Shown: positions 18,101 to 26,247, counted from the first letter of the stretch. The stretch is DNA of 64,000 bases from Flavobacterium akiainvivens (GCF_001278115.1 NZ_LIYD01000005.1:3678928-3742927), one strand, 5' to 3'. The notes: generated from the letters alone by a model not told the origin. Program-made: numbers and translations.

Positions 18101-19611
18101 AAGCGATGGGTAAGAAGCAAAAGGACGTTCTTGATAAAATGAAGCCTAAGTTTGTTGCCCAGGCTGCAGAAAAAGGCCATAACCCCATGGTGCTGGAAAA
18201 AATCTGGAAAGACTGGGAGGCCTTTGCGAGTTACGCCTTCAACAAAAGCCACTCTACCTGCTATGCGTGGGTAGCCTACCAAACGGCTTACCTTAAGGCG
18301 CATTACCCTGCAGAATACATGGCGGCGGTACTGAGTAACAACATGAACGACATTAAACAGGTTACGTTCTTTATGGAAGAATGTAAGCGTATGGGCCTTG
18401 AGGTTTTGGGGCCTGATGTTAATGAATCGTACTATAAATTTACGGTAAACGACCGTGGTGCCGTGCGTTTTGGTATGGGTGCTGTAAAAGGCGTGGGTGC
18501 CGGTGCGGTAGATACCATTGTGCAAAACCGTAAAGACGGTAACTATAAGTCAATTTTTGATATGGCTATCCGTATCGACCTGCGTTCGGCTAATAAAAAA
18601 GCGTTTGAAAACCTGGCGCTTGCCGGTGGTTTTGACTGCTTTACCGAAACCCACAGGGCGCAGTACTTCCACATGGATGCCACCGATAATATATCGTTCC
18701 TGGAAAAGGCCATGCGATATGGCGCCAAAATGCAGGACAGCGCAAACTCAAGCCAGGTAAGCCTTTTCGGCGAAGCCAGCGAAGTGCAGATTCCTGAGCC
18801 CGTTGTGCCGCCGTGCGAGGAGTGGAGTACTATGGAAAAGCTTGCCCGGGAGAAAGATGTGGTAGGTATTTATATCTCAGGCCACCCGCTTGACGATTAC
18901 AGGTTTGAAATGAAGTATTTTTGTAAAGACAAGCTTGAAATGCTTAAAAGCCTGGAACAGCATGTAAACAAAAACCTGAGTTTTGGGGGGATAATAAGCA
19001 ATGTGCAGCACAAAACGGCTAAAAACGGCAAGGGCTGGGCGGCGTTTTTCCTTGAAGGGTATGATGAAAGTTATGAGTTCCGTATTTATGGCGAGGAATA
19101 CCTTAAGTTCAGGCACTTCCTTATTGGCAATAATTTTACTTATATGAGGGTATTGGTGCGCGAAGGCTGGACCAATGCAGAGGGCAAGAAAGGCGAGCCG
19201 CGCATTCAGTTTGTGGCCATACAATATCTTCAGGATGTACTGACTACGTTTGCTAAAAAGCTCATCATACAGTTCAATGTGCTCGATTTGCAGGAACAGC
19301 TTATTCAAAACCTGTTTAGCCTGTTTACCACTAATAAAGGCGACCATCAGGTAAGTTTTGAGGTTATGGAGCTTGAAAAAGTAAAGAAACAGATACAGGT
19401 GGCAGCAGCGCCTCAGCCGGTTGAGGCTGCCGGCGATGGTGAAGACGATGAATTTGCCGCTGTTGAGGTAGATGAAGCCGTAACCGAAGAGGTGGAAGAT
19501 GTGCAGGTGGTTACCAAACTCACCATGCCAAGCCGCAAGCTGAAGGTAAAAATATCAAATGAATTACTGCAAGAGCTTGATAGGTTGCAAGTTGGGTTTA
19601 AACTCAATTAA
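15103..19611 (+). CDS. dnaE: DNA polymerase III alpha subunit with fused DEDDh proofreading exonuclease
   Basis: 1502 residues, about 340 longer than E. coli DnaE. Residues 1-190 are an epsilon-like 3'-5' exonuclease: ExoI FDTETTGLP (Asp6, Glu8), ExoII GQNVGFDVN (about 102-110), ExoIII HNATADVEAT (about 170), so all DEDDh residues are present. A linker leads to the PHP domain (FVHLHNHTQFSVL, then AMTDHGNMMGAFHF), the palm with the catalytic aspartates in PDIDIDFDDEGRG, the fingers, tandem HhH and an OB domain with FGGIISNV. It copies the chromosome and can proofread without a separate DnaQ. This fusion is common in Bacteroidota. Single gene. Confidence 0.96.
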   Translation: MYLIFDTETTGLPKRWDAPISDTDNWPRCIQIAWQLHDEMGELVEHQDYLVRPDGFNIPYDAERIHGISTELAAEQGISLAEVLEKFNIALSKASFIVGQNVGFDVNIMGAELYRNGIESRLGSMKVLDTCTEITADLLKLPGGRGGRFKLPTLTELHQYLFGEPFSEAHNATADVEATTRCFLELLKRDIFTKEELDVHPSYFQEFRTKNPEPVKLIGLKHINLKKASEEVRARLEKLRGADAVEVVAPAEQIDITGVNFVHLHNHTQFSVLQSTISVPDLVKAAAKHKMPAVAMTDHGNMMGAFHFVSNVLNHNKAAEAKNKAAIEAGEEPTEVIMKPIVGCEFFICEDHKDKSRKDNGYQVVLLAKNKKGYHNLAKMASIAYTAGFYYVPRIDKRVVEQYKDDIMVLSGNLYGEIPNKVLNIGENQAEEALLWWKERFGDDFYMELMRHGQEDEDRVSASLIKLARKHNVKLVATNNTYYADKGDSHAHDILLCVKDGEKLATPKGRGRGFRYGLPNNEYYFKSGDEMKALFKDLPEAIFNIQEIVDKVETYSLYRDVLLPKFDIPEEFLVAEDAEDGGKRGENKFLRDLTYKGAARRYPEITDDIRERLDFELKTIENSGYPGYFLIVQDFIAEARNMGVSVGPGRGSAAGSAVAYCLGITNIDPIKYDLLFERFLNPDRVSMPDIDIDFDDEGRGSVMDYVINKYGASQVAQIITYGTMAAKSSIRDTARVLDLPLFEADKVAKLIPNMKLAKIFTLDQNALKGALRSDEFDRVQELIGLANGEDLTGETIQQAKVLEGSLRNTGIHACGVIITPDDITNFVPVSVAKDSDLYVTQFDNSVVESAGLLKMDFLGLKTLTLIKDTVKLVKYKHNIDLDPEAFPIDDVKTYELFQRGETVGVFQYESPGMQKYMKDLKPTVFADLIAMNALYRPGPLEYIPSFVRRKNGEEEIKYDLDACEEYLKETYGITVYQEQVMLLSQKLAGFTKGEADVLRKAMGKKQKDVLDKMKPKFVAQAAEKGHNPMVLEKIWKDWEAFASYAFNKSHSTCYAWVAYQTAYLKAHYPAEYMAAVLSNNMNDIKQVTFFMEECKRMGLEVLGPDVNESYYKFTVNDRGAVRFGMGAVKGVGAGAVDTIVQNRKDGNYKSIFDMAIRIDLRSANKKAFENLALAGGFDCFTETHRAQYFHMDATDNISFLEKAMRYGAKMQDSANSSQVSLFGEASEVQIPEPVVPPCEEWSTMEKLAREKDVVGIYISGHPLDDYRFEMKYFCKDKLEMLKSLEQHVNKNLSFGGIISNVQHKTAKNGKGWAAFFLEGYDESYEFRIYGEEYLKFRHFLIGNNFTYMRVLVREGWTNAEGKKGEPRIQFVAIQYLQDVLTTFAKKLIIQFNVLDLQEQLIQNLFSLFTTNKGDHQVSFEVMELEKVKKQIQVAAAPQPVEAAGDGEDDEFAAVEVDEAVTEEVEDVQVVTKLTMPSRKLKVKISNELLQELDRLQVGFKLN

Positions 19612-19680
19612 TATAGATTTTATCTATCTTAAGCATAATCAAAACCTATGTGATTAACGTAAGTTTTAGATACTAATGCT

Positions 19681-19688
19681 TAACTTTG
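19681..19688 (+). promoter_or_regulatory. -7 box of trxA
   Basis: TAACTTTG fits TAnnTTTG, 44 nt before the trxA ATG. Confidence 0.5.
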
Positions 19689-19731
19689 TACACGATTATA
19701 ATTTTGATAACTAATTTACACGCGATAAGAT

Positions 19732-20049
19732 ATGGCACAAGCAATAACCGATGCTACTTTTGAAGAAGTAGTATTAAAATCAGACAAGCCGGTATTAGTA
19801 GACTTTTGGGCAGCATGGTGTGGCCCATGCCGCATGGTAGGCCCAATCATTGAAGAAATAGGCCAGGAATATGAAGGCAAAGCCGTAGTAGGCAAGGTAG
19901 ACGTAGACGCTAACCAGGAGTTTGCTGCAAAATACGGTATCCGTAACATCCCTACAGTACTTGTTTTCCAAAATGGTGAAGTAGTAGGCCGCCAGGTGGG
20001 TGTTGCACCAAAACAAACTTACACAAATGCTATAGACGCGCTACTGTAA
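19732..20049 (+). CDS. trxA: Thioredoxin
   Basis: 105 residues, standard thioredoxin length. The active site WCGPC (Cys30, Cys33) is in VDFWAAWCGPCRMVGP. The buried Asp is in VLVDFW, and the cis-Pro lies in the loop GIRNIPTVLVFQNGEVV. There is no signal peptide, so it is cytoplasmic. It reduces protein disulfides using electrons from thioredoxin reductase. Monocistronic with its own promoter and a bidirectional terminator. Confidence 0.97.
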   Translation: MAQAITDATFEEVVLKSDKPVLVDFWAAWCGPCRMVGPIIEEIGQEYEGKAVVGKVDVDANQEFAAKYGIRNIPTVLVFQNGEVVGRQVGVAPKQTYTNAIDALL

Positions 20050-20070
20050 GCCCGTTTAGCTTCAATATAA

Positions 20071-20099
20071 AAGAGCCACGCAATTGCGTGGCTCTTTTA
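20071..20099. terminator. Bidirectional terminator between trxA and the HxlR gene
   Basis: AAGAGCCACGCAA / TTGCGTGGCTCTTT, a near-perfect 12-13 bp stem with T runs on both strands, between two convergent stop codons. Confidence 0.92.
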
Positions 20100-20444
20100 T
20101 TATGCGGTTTTCTCAACCTGTTTGGCTTCATAATGCTCGTTATCCCACCGGGCAAGCTGTATTATAATAGGTATTAGCGTTTTGCCCTTATGGGTAAGGG
20201 TATATTCTACCCTTGGGGGCATTTCCTTAAACTCTTCCCTAAACAAAATACCATCGGCCTCAAGTTCTTTAAGGGTATCGGTCAGTACCTTTTTAGATAT
20301 GGTGCCTATGCTGGCATGCAGCTGCCCAAAACGGGCCTTGTGGTCGCGCAGCATATAAATAACTATAGGTTTCCATCGTGTACCCAGTATAGACATAGAC
20401 CGGTAAACGGGGCAGTCGCTGTATTTAAAAACGTCTTTATTCAT
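20100..20444 (-). CDS. HxlR-family winged-helix regulator
   Basis: 114 residues. Opens with YSDCPVYRSMSILGTRWKPI, the HxlR start whose Cys11 is the redox-sensing or thiol-modified residue in YodB/HypR-type members. The winged helix follows (ARFGQLHASIGTISKKVLTDTLKELEADGI, quoted in part) with the wing YTLTHKGKTLIPII. The family binds DNA as a dimer and often senses electrophiles or quinones. It is divergent from the Old Yellow Enzyme gene with 99 nt between starts, the usual setting for direct control of that enzyme (inference). Confidence 0.93.
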   Translation of the reverse strand: MNKDVFKYSDCPVYRSMSILGTRWKPIVIYMLRDHKARFGQLHASIGTISKKVLTDTLKELEADGILFREEFKEMPPRVEYTLTHKGKTLIPIIIQLARWDNEHYEAKQVEKTA

Positions 20445-20543
20445 AATGGTTACGTTTTGGTTACCACTTTAAACTATTAATGGTTACAAAAATAAACTAT
20501 TGTAAGTACATTTGCATATATTTAAATACATAAATTAATTGTA
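20445..20543. promoter_or_regulatory. Divergent promoter region HxlR / Old Yellow Enzyme, with GGTTAC repeats
   Basis: Forward -7 box TACATTTG at 20507-20514. Reverse -7 box TATTTTTG on the minus strand (complement of 20487-20494). Three direct GGTTAC words at 20449, 20459 and 20482 lie around the reverse start and could be the HxlR operator. Which word the protein uses is a guess. Confidence 0.5.
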
Positions 20544-21602
20544 ATGAGTTTAGAATCTTTGTTTACACCATTTCAGTATAAATCACTTACCCTAAAAAAC
20601 CGCTTTGTAATGGCACCCATGACGCGTGCTTTTGCAACAGACGGCATACCTAACAGCCGGATTGTTGATTACTATACGCGCCGTGCAGCAGCCGGTGTGG
20701 GCCTTATTCTTACCGAAGGCACGGTTATAGACCGCCCGGCCTCTAAAAATCTTAAAGATATACCCAACTTTCATGGCGATGAAGCCCTTGCCAACTGGAA
20801 GAACGTAGTAGATTCGGTTCACAATGCAGGTGGAGCCATTGCACCGCAAATATGGCACGTGGGCAACACGCCGCAGGGCTGGCAGCCCCCTGTTGCGTTT
20901 GAAAGCCCTGAGAGTATGAGCCTTGAAGACATACAGGAAACCATTAAAGCTTTTGCCAAAGCCGCTGCAGCTGCCAAAGCCCTTGGCTTTAACGCTTTGG
21001 AACTGCACGGTGCACACGGCTACCTGATTGACCAGTTTTTTTGGGAAGGTACCAACAAGCGTACCGATGACTTTGGAGGAAGCACCATAAAAGAACGCAG
21101 CCGTTTTGCCGTTGAGGTGGTAAAAGCCGTTCGTGAAGCTGTAGGGCCTGATTTTGTTATCATCCTGCGCATATCGCAATGGAAACAGCAGGATTATACG
21201 GCTAAGCTTGCTCACACGCCTAATGAGCTTGAAGAATGGCTGATGCCGCTTGCCGAAGCCGGTGTAGACATTTTTCACGGGTCGCAACGCAGGTACTGGG
21301 AACCGGAGTTTGAGGGCAGCGACCTTAACTTTGCCGGATGGATTAAAAAAGTTACCGGACAGCCCACCATTACAGTGGGTTCGGTGGGGTTAAATGATGA
21401 TTTTATGAAAGTTTGGGGTGGCCAGGGTGCCCAGACCCAGAATATAGATGAGCTGGTGCGCCGTTTTGACCGTGGCGATTTTGACCTGGTTGCCGTTGGG
21501 CGCTCATTGCTTCAGGACCCGGAATGGGTGCAGAAGGTAAAAGCAGGGCATTTTGATAAGGTTAGCGCTTTTGAAGCCGCAAGCCTGCAAAAGCTGTATT
21601 AA
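20544..21602 (+). CDS. Old Yellow Enzyme family ene-reductase (NADH:flavin oxidoreductase)
   Basis: 352 residues, FMN-dependent TIM barrel. It starts LFTPFQYKSLTLKNRFVMAPMTRAFA (FMN-binding strand 1, in part). LELHGAHGYLIDQFFW carries the paired His that hold the nitro/enone oxygen, followed by RTDDFGGS; FDLVAVGRSLLQDPEWV is the phosphate-binding end. The family reduces activated C=C bonds of electrophiles with NAD(P)H. It is divergent from an HxlR regulator, which suggests a detoxification response to quinones or enals (inference). Followed by a terminator. Confidence 0.93.
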   Translation: MSLESLFTPFQYKSLTLKNRFVMAPMTRAFATDGIPNSRIVDYYTRRAAAGVGLILTEGTVIDRPASKNLKDIPNFHGDEALANWKNVVDSVHNAGGAIAPQIWHVGNTPQGWQPPVAFESPESMSLEDIQETIKAFAKAAAAAKALGFNALELHGAHGYLIDQFFWEGTNKRTDDFGGSTIKERSRFAVEVVKAVREAVGPDFVIILRISQWKQQDYTAKLAHTPNELEEWLMPLAEAGVDIFHGSQRRYWEPEFEGSDLNFAGWIKKVTGQPTITVGSVGLNDDFMKVWGGQGAQTQNIDELVRRFDRGDFDLVAVGRSLLQDPEWVQKVKAGHFDKVSAFEAASLQKLY

Positions 21603-21605
21603 TAC

Positions 21606-21634
21606 AAAAGCCCTGATTACTTGTCAGGGCTTTT
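21606..21634. terminator. Terminator after the Old Yellow Enzyme gene
   Basis: AAAAGCCCTGA / TCAGGGCTTTT stem with a 7-nt loop. It serves the forward gene and possibly the convergent T9SS gene. Confidence 0.9.
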
Positions 21635-21661
21635 AGTTTGTAAATGTATTTTAGGGCTAAA

Positions 21662-24600
21662 CTATCTCAACAGACTAAAATGTGCCTTGTGTATGTTGCC
21701 GTTAGCCCGTTTTACTACAAACCAGTAATCAGTAGCCGGTAAGGAGTGCCCGTTATAAGTACCATCCCAGCCATCTAAGTAGTGCAAAACGGCTATCAGT
21801 TTGCCATAGCGGTCAAATATTTCGGTAACAATACCGGGTTCATAGGCCGCATACTCAATATGCCACAAGTCGTTTTCGCCATCGCCATTTGGTGTAAAAT
21901 ACCGGGGATAGTTTAGCAATGTAATGTTGCCGGTGGCTGTGCCACAGCCGTTTTTATCGCGTACGTAAACTTTGTAATGCCCTGCGGGCAGGTTTTCAAA
22001 ATAGGGCTCATCCTGAAAATGAATACCATCAAGCGAATATTCATAATTGCCATTTCCACTTGCTGAAATGCTTATGGAATTGTCGTTATAAGTCCAGTCG
22101 GTTCCATTTACTTCAATTGCACTTGCACCGGACGACATAACTACTTCAAATACTGCTGTAGTACTACAGGTAACAGTGCCATAATTTTGTGTTACGGTTA
22201 CTTCATACTCTCCGGCTTCAACAGCATCAATGTAAGGTTCCTGGCTTGTTAGTGCCTGGTTGTTAAGCGACCAAGTGAAGGTGTGGTCGGTTGATAACCC
22301 GGTGTCTATATGTAAGGCATTGGTATTGCCTTCGCACATGTAATAATACGGGGCTAAGTTTATAATAGGGGATTGGGTTACAACTACGGTTAATGTTGTG
22401 GGCATAGCGCACTGACCGGCGGAGGGAGTAAAAGTGTATGTGGTTGTTGATGAGTTGTTTATTTCCGGCAGCCAGCTTCCGGTAATACCATTATTTGACG
22501 TTGTGGGTAAAGCAGCCAGTGTTTCTCCGGAACAAATAGCCGCAACAGCAGTAAATGTTGGTGTTATGTTCGGGCTTACGGTAATGGTAAGTGTTGTTGT
22601 AGTGGCACACTGCCCCTCAGTTGGGGTAAACGTATAAGTGGTTGTTACGGTGTTATTTAAAGCCGGAGACCACGTTCCGCTAATGCCGTTGTTAGAGGTT
22701 ACAGGCAATGCAGCCGGTATTTCGCCAGAACAGATTGCGGTAACAGGTGTAAACGTTGGTGTTATACCTTGGTTTACCGTGATAGTAAGCGTTGTGGTTG
22801 CAGCGCATTGCCCGGCTGTGGGGGTAAAGGTATAGGTAGTTGTACTGGTGCTGTTTAACGCAGGAGACCAGCTTCCTGTAATACCATTGTTAGAAGTTGT
22901 GGGTAAGGCTGCCGGTGTTTCGCCGGGACAAATTGCGGCAACAGGTGTAAATGTTGGTGTTGTACCCTGATTTACCGTTATGGTAAGCGTTGCTGTTGGG
23001 GCACATTGCCCGGTTGTGGGGGTAAAGGTGTAAGTAGTTGTTACCATATTGTTTAATGCCGGAGACCATGTGCCGGTTATACCATTATTTGAGGTTGTAG
23101 GCAGGGCTGCCAGTGTTTCGCCGGGACAAATTGCGGCAACCGGGGTAAATACTGGTGTTATGATAGGATTTACTGTAATGGTAAGGGTGGCTGCCGTGGC
23201 ACACTGCCCTGTATCTGGCGTAAAAGTATAAGTTGTTGTGGTTGTATTGTTTAATGCAGGTAACCAGCTTCCTGTAATGCCTTCAATAGATGTTGTAGGT
23301 AATGAAGCCAATGTTTCGCCGGCGCATATTGCAAGAACCGGGGCAAATGTTGGTGTAGGGTTTACAGCAATGGTTAACGTTGTGTTTGTGGCGCATTGCC
23401 CCTCAGTTGGTGTAAACGTATAAGTGGTTGTTGCCATATTGTTTAAACCCGGAGACCATGTGCCTGTTATACCATTATTTGAGGTTGTAGGTAAAGGTGC
23501 TAATGTTGCGCCAACGCATATTGGGCTAACAGCAGTAAATTCGGGTGTTGGAAACGGAACAGCTACAACGGTAAGCAATAAATAGCCATTACCGCCATTA
23601 CCACCTATGCCTGTAGGGTTTGGCGAACCGTCGTTATCATAAGATGCGCCGCCCCCGCCACCTCCAAAGTCGCCGCCATGGCCGCCGTTACCGCCGTCTG
23701 CACCGCCTCCTCCGCCTCCTCCGCCGAAGTAACCGTCCATATAGCTGCCACCGTCTGCACCATTTGCGCCGGAACTGCCGTTGCCGCCACAGCTTCCTGC
23801 CCCGCCGCCGCCGCCTGCACCGGCTGTTGTACCATTTCCTGCCGCTGTAGCATCTGTCTGTGCACAGGGAGTACCGCTGGTTGTAGCGCCAAATCCTCCG
23901 CCTGTGCCCCATTCCCCTAAAACAGTTACGGGATTGCCGCCTGTGCCGCCTGTGCCTTCACCGGTTCCGTTAGGATCAAATCCGGCAGCTAAAGGCCCCC
24001 AGCCACTTGCATATGGGCCACCTGCTGCGCCTCCGCCCGCGCCTGCCCCTACCATACAATATCCTGTAATTATATTATCAGTATAACAAGTAATAGGATC
24101 GCTAATTGCGCCATATCCTCCACCTCCACCTTCTCCGTTAGAACCTGCGCCACCACCGCCTCCGCCTCCGCCGCCATCAGTATCACTGCCGCGAACGCCC
24201 TGTGTGCCAGGGCCTCCCCTCATTCCAAATGTTCCTGTAAGCCCAGTTCCAAATGTTGATGATACTCCAAACATACTACTTGTGTATGTGCCGGCTGCAT
24301 TATACCCGCCATATCCGCCGGGACCGCCGGTTGCACTTAAAAATAACCCTGTAGTGTTGTTGTTTACCCCCGGCGAGGTATTAAACCAGGTTGCGCCTCC
24401 TGCTGTGCCATTGCCCCCGTTTGTACCGCCGGCACCACCAATACCAATACTGTAGCAGTAAGAGTTTCCGCCTATTGCGGTAAACGTTACCTGTGCATAG
24501 GCTGCACCGCCACCGCCACCGCCCGTACCGTTAAATGCACCTCCGCCACCGCCACCTGCACCCCAGGCCTGAATAGTTACCTGGTAACAGTAGCCTTCTT

Positions 24601-24751
24601 CAAACATTATGCAGTCGCTTCCGCTAAAGGAAGAATATATTCCTGAGCTGTTTATTGTTGATGGAATTGTTTGCGCAGACAAAATAGTAAAGAGTAACAA
24701 TAGGAAAGGTGTAAACACCGCCTTTTTTTGTAGCGTGAGTTTTTGCTTCAT
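21662..24751 (-). CDS. T9SS type B secreted protein: glycine-rich domain, six tandem repeats, gliding-associated C-terminal domain
   Basis: 1029 residues. A signal peptide (ending LSAQ, about residue 27) is followed by a very glycine-rich region (about 45-390, runs such as GGGGGGA and GADGGNGGHGG). Next come six tandem units of about 66 residues (about 400-795), each with AICxGE, LPTTSNNGITG, YTFTP, GQCA and TLTITV, an Ig/PKD-like beta fold. A spacer with MCEGNTNALHIDTGLS precedes the C-terminal domain YPRYFTPNGDGENDLWHIEY ... IFDRYGKLI ... GWDGTYNG, the type B T9SS sorting signal. It is thus exported by type IX secretion and displayed or released at the cell surface, probably as an adhesin or matrix protein (inference). 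Stands alone. Confidence 0.93.
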   Translation of the reverse strand: MKQKLTLQKKAVFTPFLLLLFTILSAQTIPSTINSSGIYSSFSGSDCIMFEEGYCYQVTIQAWGAGGGGGGAFNGTGGGGGGAAYAQVTFTAIGGNSYCYSIGIGGAGGTNGGNGTAGGATWFNTSPGVNNNTTGLFLSATGGPGGYGGYNAAGTYTSSMFGVSSTFGTGLTGTFGMRGGPGTQGVRGSDTDGGGGGGGGGAGSNGEGGGGGYGAISDPITCYTDNIITGYCMVGAGAGGGAAGGPYASGWGPLAAGFDPNGTGEGTGGTGGNPVTVLGEWGTGGGFGATTSGTPCAQTDATAAGNGTTAGAGGGGGAGSCGGNGSSGANGADGGSYMDGYFGGGGGGGGADGGNGGHGGDFGGGGGGASYDNDGSPNPTGIGGNGGNGYLLLTVVAVPFPTPEFTAVSPICVGATLAPLPTTSNNGITGTWSPGLNNMATTTYTFTPTEGQCATNTTLTIAVNPTPTFAPVLAICAGETLASLPTTSIEGITGSWLPALNNTTTTTYTFTPDTGQCATAATLTITVNPIITPVFTPVAAICPGETLAALPTTSNNGITGTWSPALNNMVTTTYTFTPTTGQCAPTATLTITVNQGTTPTFTPVAAICPGETPAALPTTSNNGITGSWSPALNSTSTTTYTFTPTAGQCAATTTLTITVNQGITPTFTPVTAICSGEIPAALPVTSNNGISGTWSPALNNTVTTTYTFTPTEGQCATTTTLTITVSPNITPTFTAVAAICSGETLAALPTTSNNGITGSWLPEINNSSTTTYTFTPSAGQCAMPTTLTVVVTQSPIINLAPYYYMCEGNTNALHIDTGLSTDHTFTWSLNNQALTSQEPYIDAVEAGEYEVTVTQNYGTVTCSTTAVFEVVMSSGASAIEVNGTDWTYNDNSISISASGNGNYEYSLDGIHFQDEPYFENLPAGHYKVYVRDKNGCGTATGNITLLNYPRYFTPNGDGENDLWHIEYAAYEPGIVTEIFDRYGKLIAVLHYLDGWDGTYNGHSLPATDYWFVVKRANGNIHKAHFSLLR
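22377..23565 (-). repeat. Six tandem ~198-nt coding repeats in the T9SS gene
   Basis: The DNA encoding the six 66-residue units. The units are similar at base level as well as in protein (for example recurring GTTTCGCCGG, ACCATTATT and CGTAAATGTTGG forms), so recombination between them could change the copy number. Confidence 0.85.
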
Positions 24752-24772
24752 GGGTTGGATGTGTTTGTGCGG

Positions 24773-24797
24773 CCTTAAGAAAAAACTTCTTAAGGCT
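24773..24797 (-). promoter_or_regulatory. Hairpin in the leader of the T9SS gene
   Basis: CCTTAAGAAG and CTTAAGG arms around a T-rich loop, 22-46 nt before the ATG of the minus-strand T9SS gene. It could affect mRNA stability or translation; no known riboswitch class matches. Confidence 0.4.
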
Positions 24798-24928
24798 TTG
24801 GAGATTTACGTGTTGATTTTTAGCAATTTTTGTTAAAATTACATAATTTATTTACATTGTTGGCTTTATGTTTTACAAATATTCTTTATTAGGGTAATAA
24901 TCATTTTAAAGGTGTAGGATTATGGTTT

Positions 24929-24936
24929 TATATTTG
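24929..24936 (+). promoter_or_regulatory. -7 box of the DUF58 gene
   Basis: TATATTTG fits TAnnTTTG. It lies 54 nt before the chosen ATG at 24991. Confidence 0.5.
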
Positions 24937-24990
24937 TGAAAATTTGTGTAATTGGTGGCTAAGCTAAACCAATTCACTACATTTGGAAGT

Positions 24991-25917
24991 ATGAACATTG
25001 ATGCACAATTAGAAAAAATATCTGCCTTCTCGCACCTTGAGCTTTTGGCCAACCAAATAGTGGAAGGTTTTATCTCAGGGATGCATAAAAGCCCGTTTCA
25101 TGGCTTTTCAAGCGAGTTTGCCGAGCATAAGGTGTACAACCCCGGCGAAAGCACAAAAGCTATAGACTGGAAGCTATATGCCCGTACCGACAGGTTGTAC
25201 AGCAAGCGTTATGAAGAAGAAACTAACCTGCGTTGCCACCTGATTATAGACAACTCATCGAGCATGCATTATCCAAAGCTTAAAGATGGGCAGCAGTTTT
25301 ATGAGAATAAGATAGGCTTTTCGGTACTGGCCTCGGCCGTGCTTATGGATTTGCTAAAGCGCCAGCGCGATGCTGTGGGGCTTAGCGTGTATTCTGATAC
25401 CTACGAGTATTATTCTCCCGAAAAGGGCAGTGGAAGGCACCACCGCATGTTATTAAACAAGCTGGAGGGTATGCTTACGGCCCCATCTGCGGCTAAAAAT
25501 ACCGATACCACTACCTTTTTACACCAGATAGCCCAAAAGCTGCACCGCCGTAGTATGGTGGTTTTGTTTACCGATATGTTTCAGCCGGGTAATGATGAGG
25601 CGCTGTTTAACGCCCTGCAACACCTGAAGCACGACAAGCACAAGGTGGTATTATTTCATGTAATAGACAAAAAAACCGAGCTCGGCTTTGATTTTGACAA
25701 CGCCCCGCGCAAGTTTATTGACCTTGAAAGCGGCGAACAGGTTAATCTTTTTGCCGAAAATGTAAAGCAGGAGTATGAAAAAGTGGTGGAAACCTACTTT
25801 AAAAAGGTAGCCGAAACCTGTATGCAGTATAAAATTAAGTACGTACCCGTTTCGGTAGACGAAAAATTTGAAAAAATTATGACTACTTACCTTGTTGAGA
25901 AACAAAAGTTTGGCTAA
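24991..25917 (+). CDS. DUF58 / VWA-like protein
   Basis: 308 residues from MNIDAQLEKISAFSHLEL. I chose this ATG over an in-frame TTG at 24952. The DUF58 core is FSSEFAEHKVYNPGESTKAIDWKLYARTDRLY (about 43-74, in part), followed by CHLIIDNSSSMHYP, whose DNSSS is a MIDAS-type DxSxS metal site of von Willebrand A domains. LHRRSMVVLFTDMF gives a later VWA strand. DUF58 proteins usually work with MoxR AAA+ ATPases and Bat proteins in stress or envelope functions. None of those genes is next to it here. Confidence 0.9.
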   Translation: MNIDAQLEKISAFSHLELLANQIVEGFISGMHKSPFHGFSSEFAEHKVYNPGESTKAIDWKLYARTDRLYSKRYEEETNLRCHLIIDNSSSMHYPKLKDGQQFYENKIGFSVLASAVLMDLLKRQRDAVGLSVYSDTYEYYSPEKGSGRHHRMLLNKLEGMLTAPSAAKNTDTTTFLHQIAQKLHRRSMVVLFTDMFQPGNDEALFNALQHLKHDKHKVVLFHVIDKKTELGFDFDNAPRKFIDLESGEQVNLFAENVKQEYEKVVETYFKKVAETCMQYKIKYVPVSVDEKFEKIMTTYLVEKQKFG

Positions 25918-25954
25918 TTTTATAAAAAATAATTATCAAATTGTTTCAAAAACA

Positions 25955-25985
25955 TTTGCAGAAGTCAAAAACGGTCGTATATTTG
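25955..25985 (+). promoter_or_regulatory. Promoter of tRNA-Asp
   Basis: TTTG (25955-25958), 19-nt spacer, TATATTTG (25978-25985): a near-ideal Bacteroidota -33/-7 promoter, 52 nt before the tRNA. Confidence 0.75.
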
Positions 25986-26037
25986 CACCCGTAATAATGA
26001 AACAAACAGCGCTAAGCTGCTAATCATTAAGAACGCT

Positions 26038-26114
26038 GGTTTGGTAGTTCAGTTGGTTAGAATACCTGCCTGTCACGCAGGGGGTCGCGGGTTCGAGTCC
26101 CGTCCAGACCGCCA
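26038..26114 (+). tRNA. tRNA-Asp (anticodon GTC), CCA encoded
   Basis: The acceptor stem GGTTTGG pairs with CCAGACC (one G-T pair). D-arm AGTTGGTTAGAAT, anticodon stem CCTGC / GCAGG around CTGTCAC, giving anticodon GTC. T-arm GCGGGTTCGAGTCCCGT. Discriminator G is followed by an encoded CCA. Confidence 0.97.
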
Positions 26115-26127
26115 GTAAATTGCAAAG

Positions 26128-26155
26128 AAAGCCCTGCTTAAAGCGGGGCTTTTTG
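26128..26155 (+). terminator. Terminator of tRNA-Asp
   Basis: AAAGCCCTGCTT / AAGCGGGGCTTTTT hairpin, 14 nt after the CCA. Confidence 0.88.
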
Positions 26156-26247
26156 CGCCGAAATATATTACCTTCCGTAACAGGAGGTATCACGATAGTT
26201 GTGTTGTTTATGCCGCGAAAGCGGTAGGTTTAGTAGTTAGACCAATG

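Noticed and set aside
23605..23920. Several open frames on both strands across the glycine-rich part of the T9SS gene
   Set aside because: They arise from the GC-rich Gly codons and read as Pro/Ala/Arg low complexity; none has a promoter or domain.
24952..24990. TTG start for the DUF58 gene
   Set aside because: An ATG at 24991 gives the usual family start and leaves normal room after the -7 box.
26190..26245. Second tRNA or tRNA remnant after tRNA-Asp
   Set aside because: GGTTTAGTAGTTAG resembles a D-arm, but no anticodon arm, T-arm or acceptor pairing can be formed.
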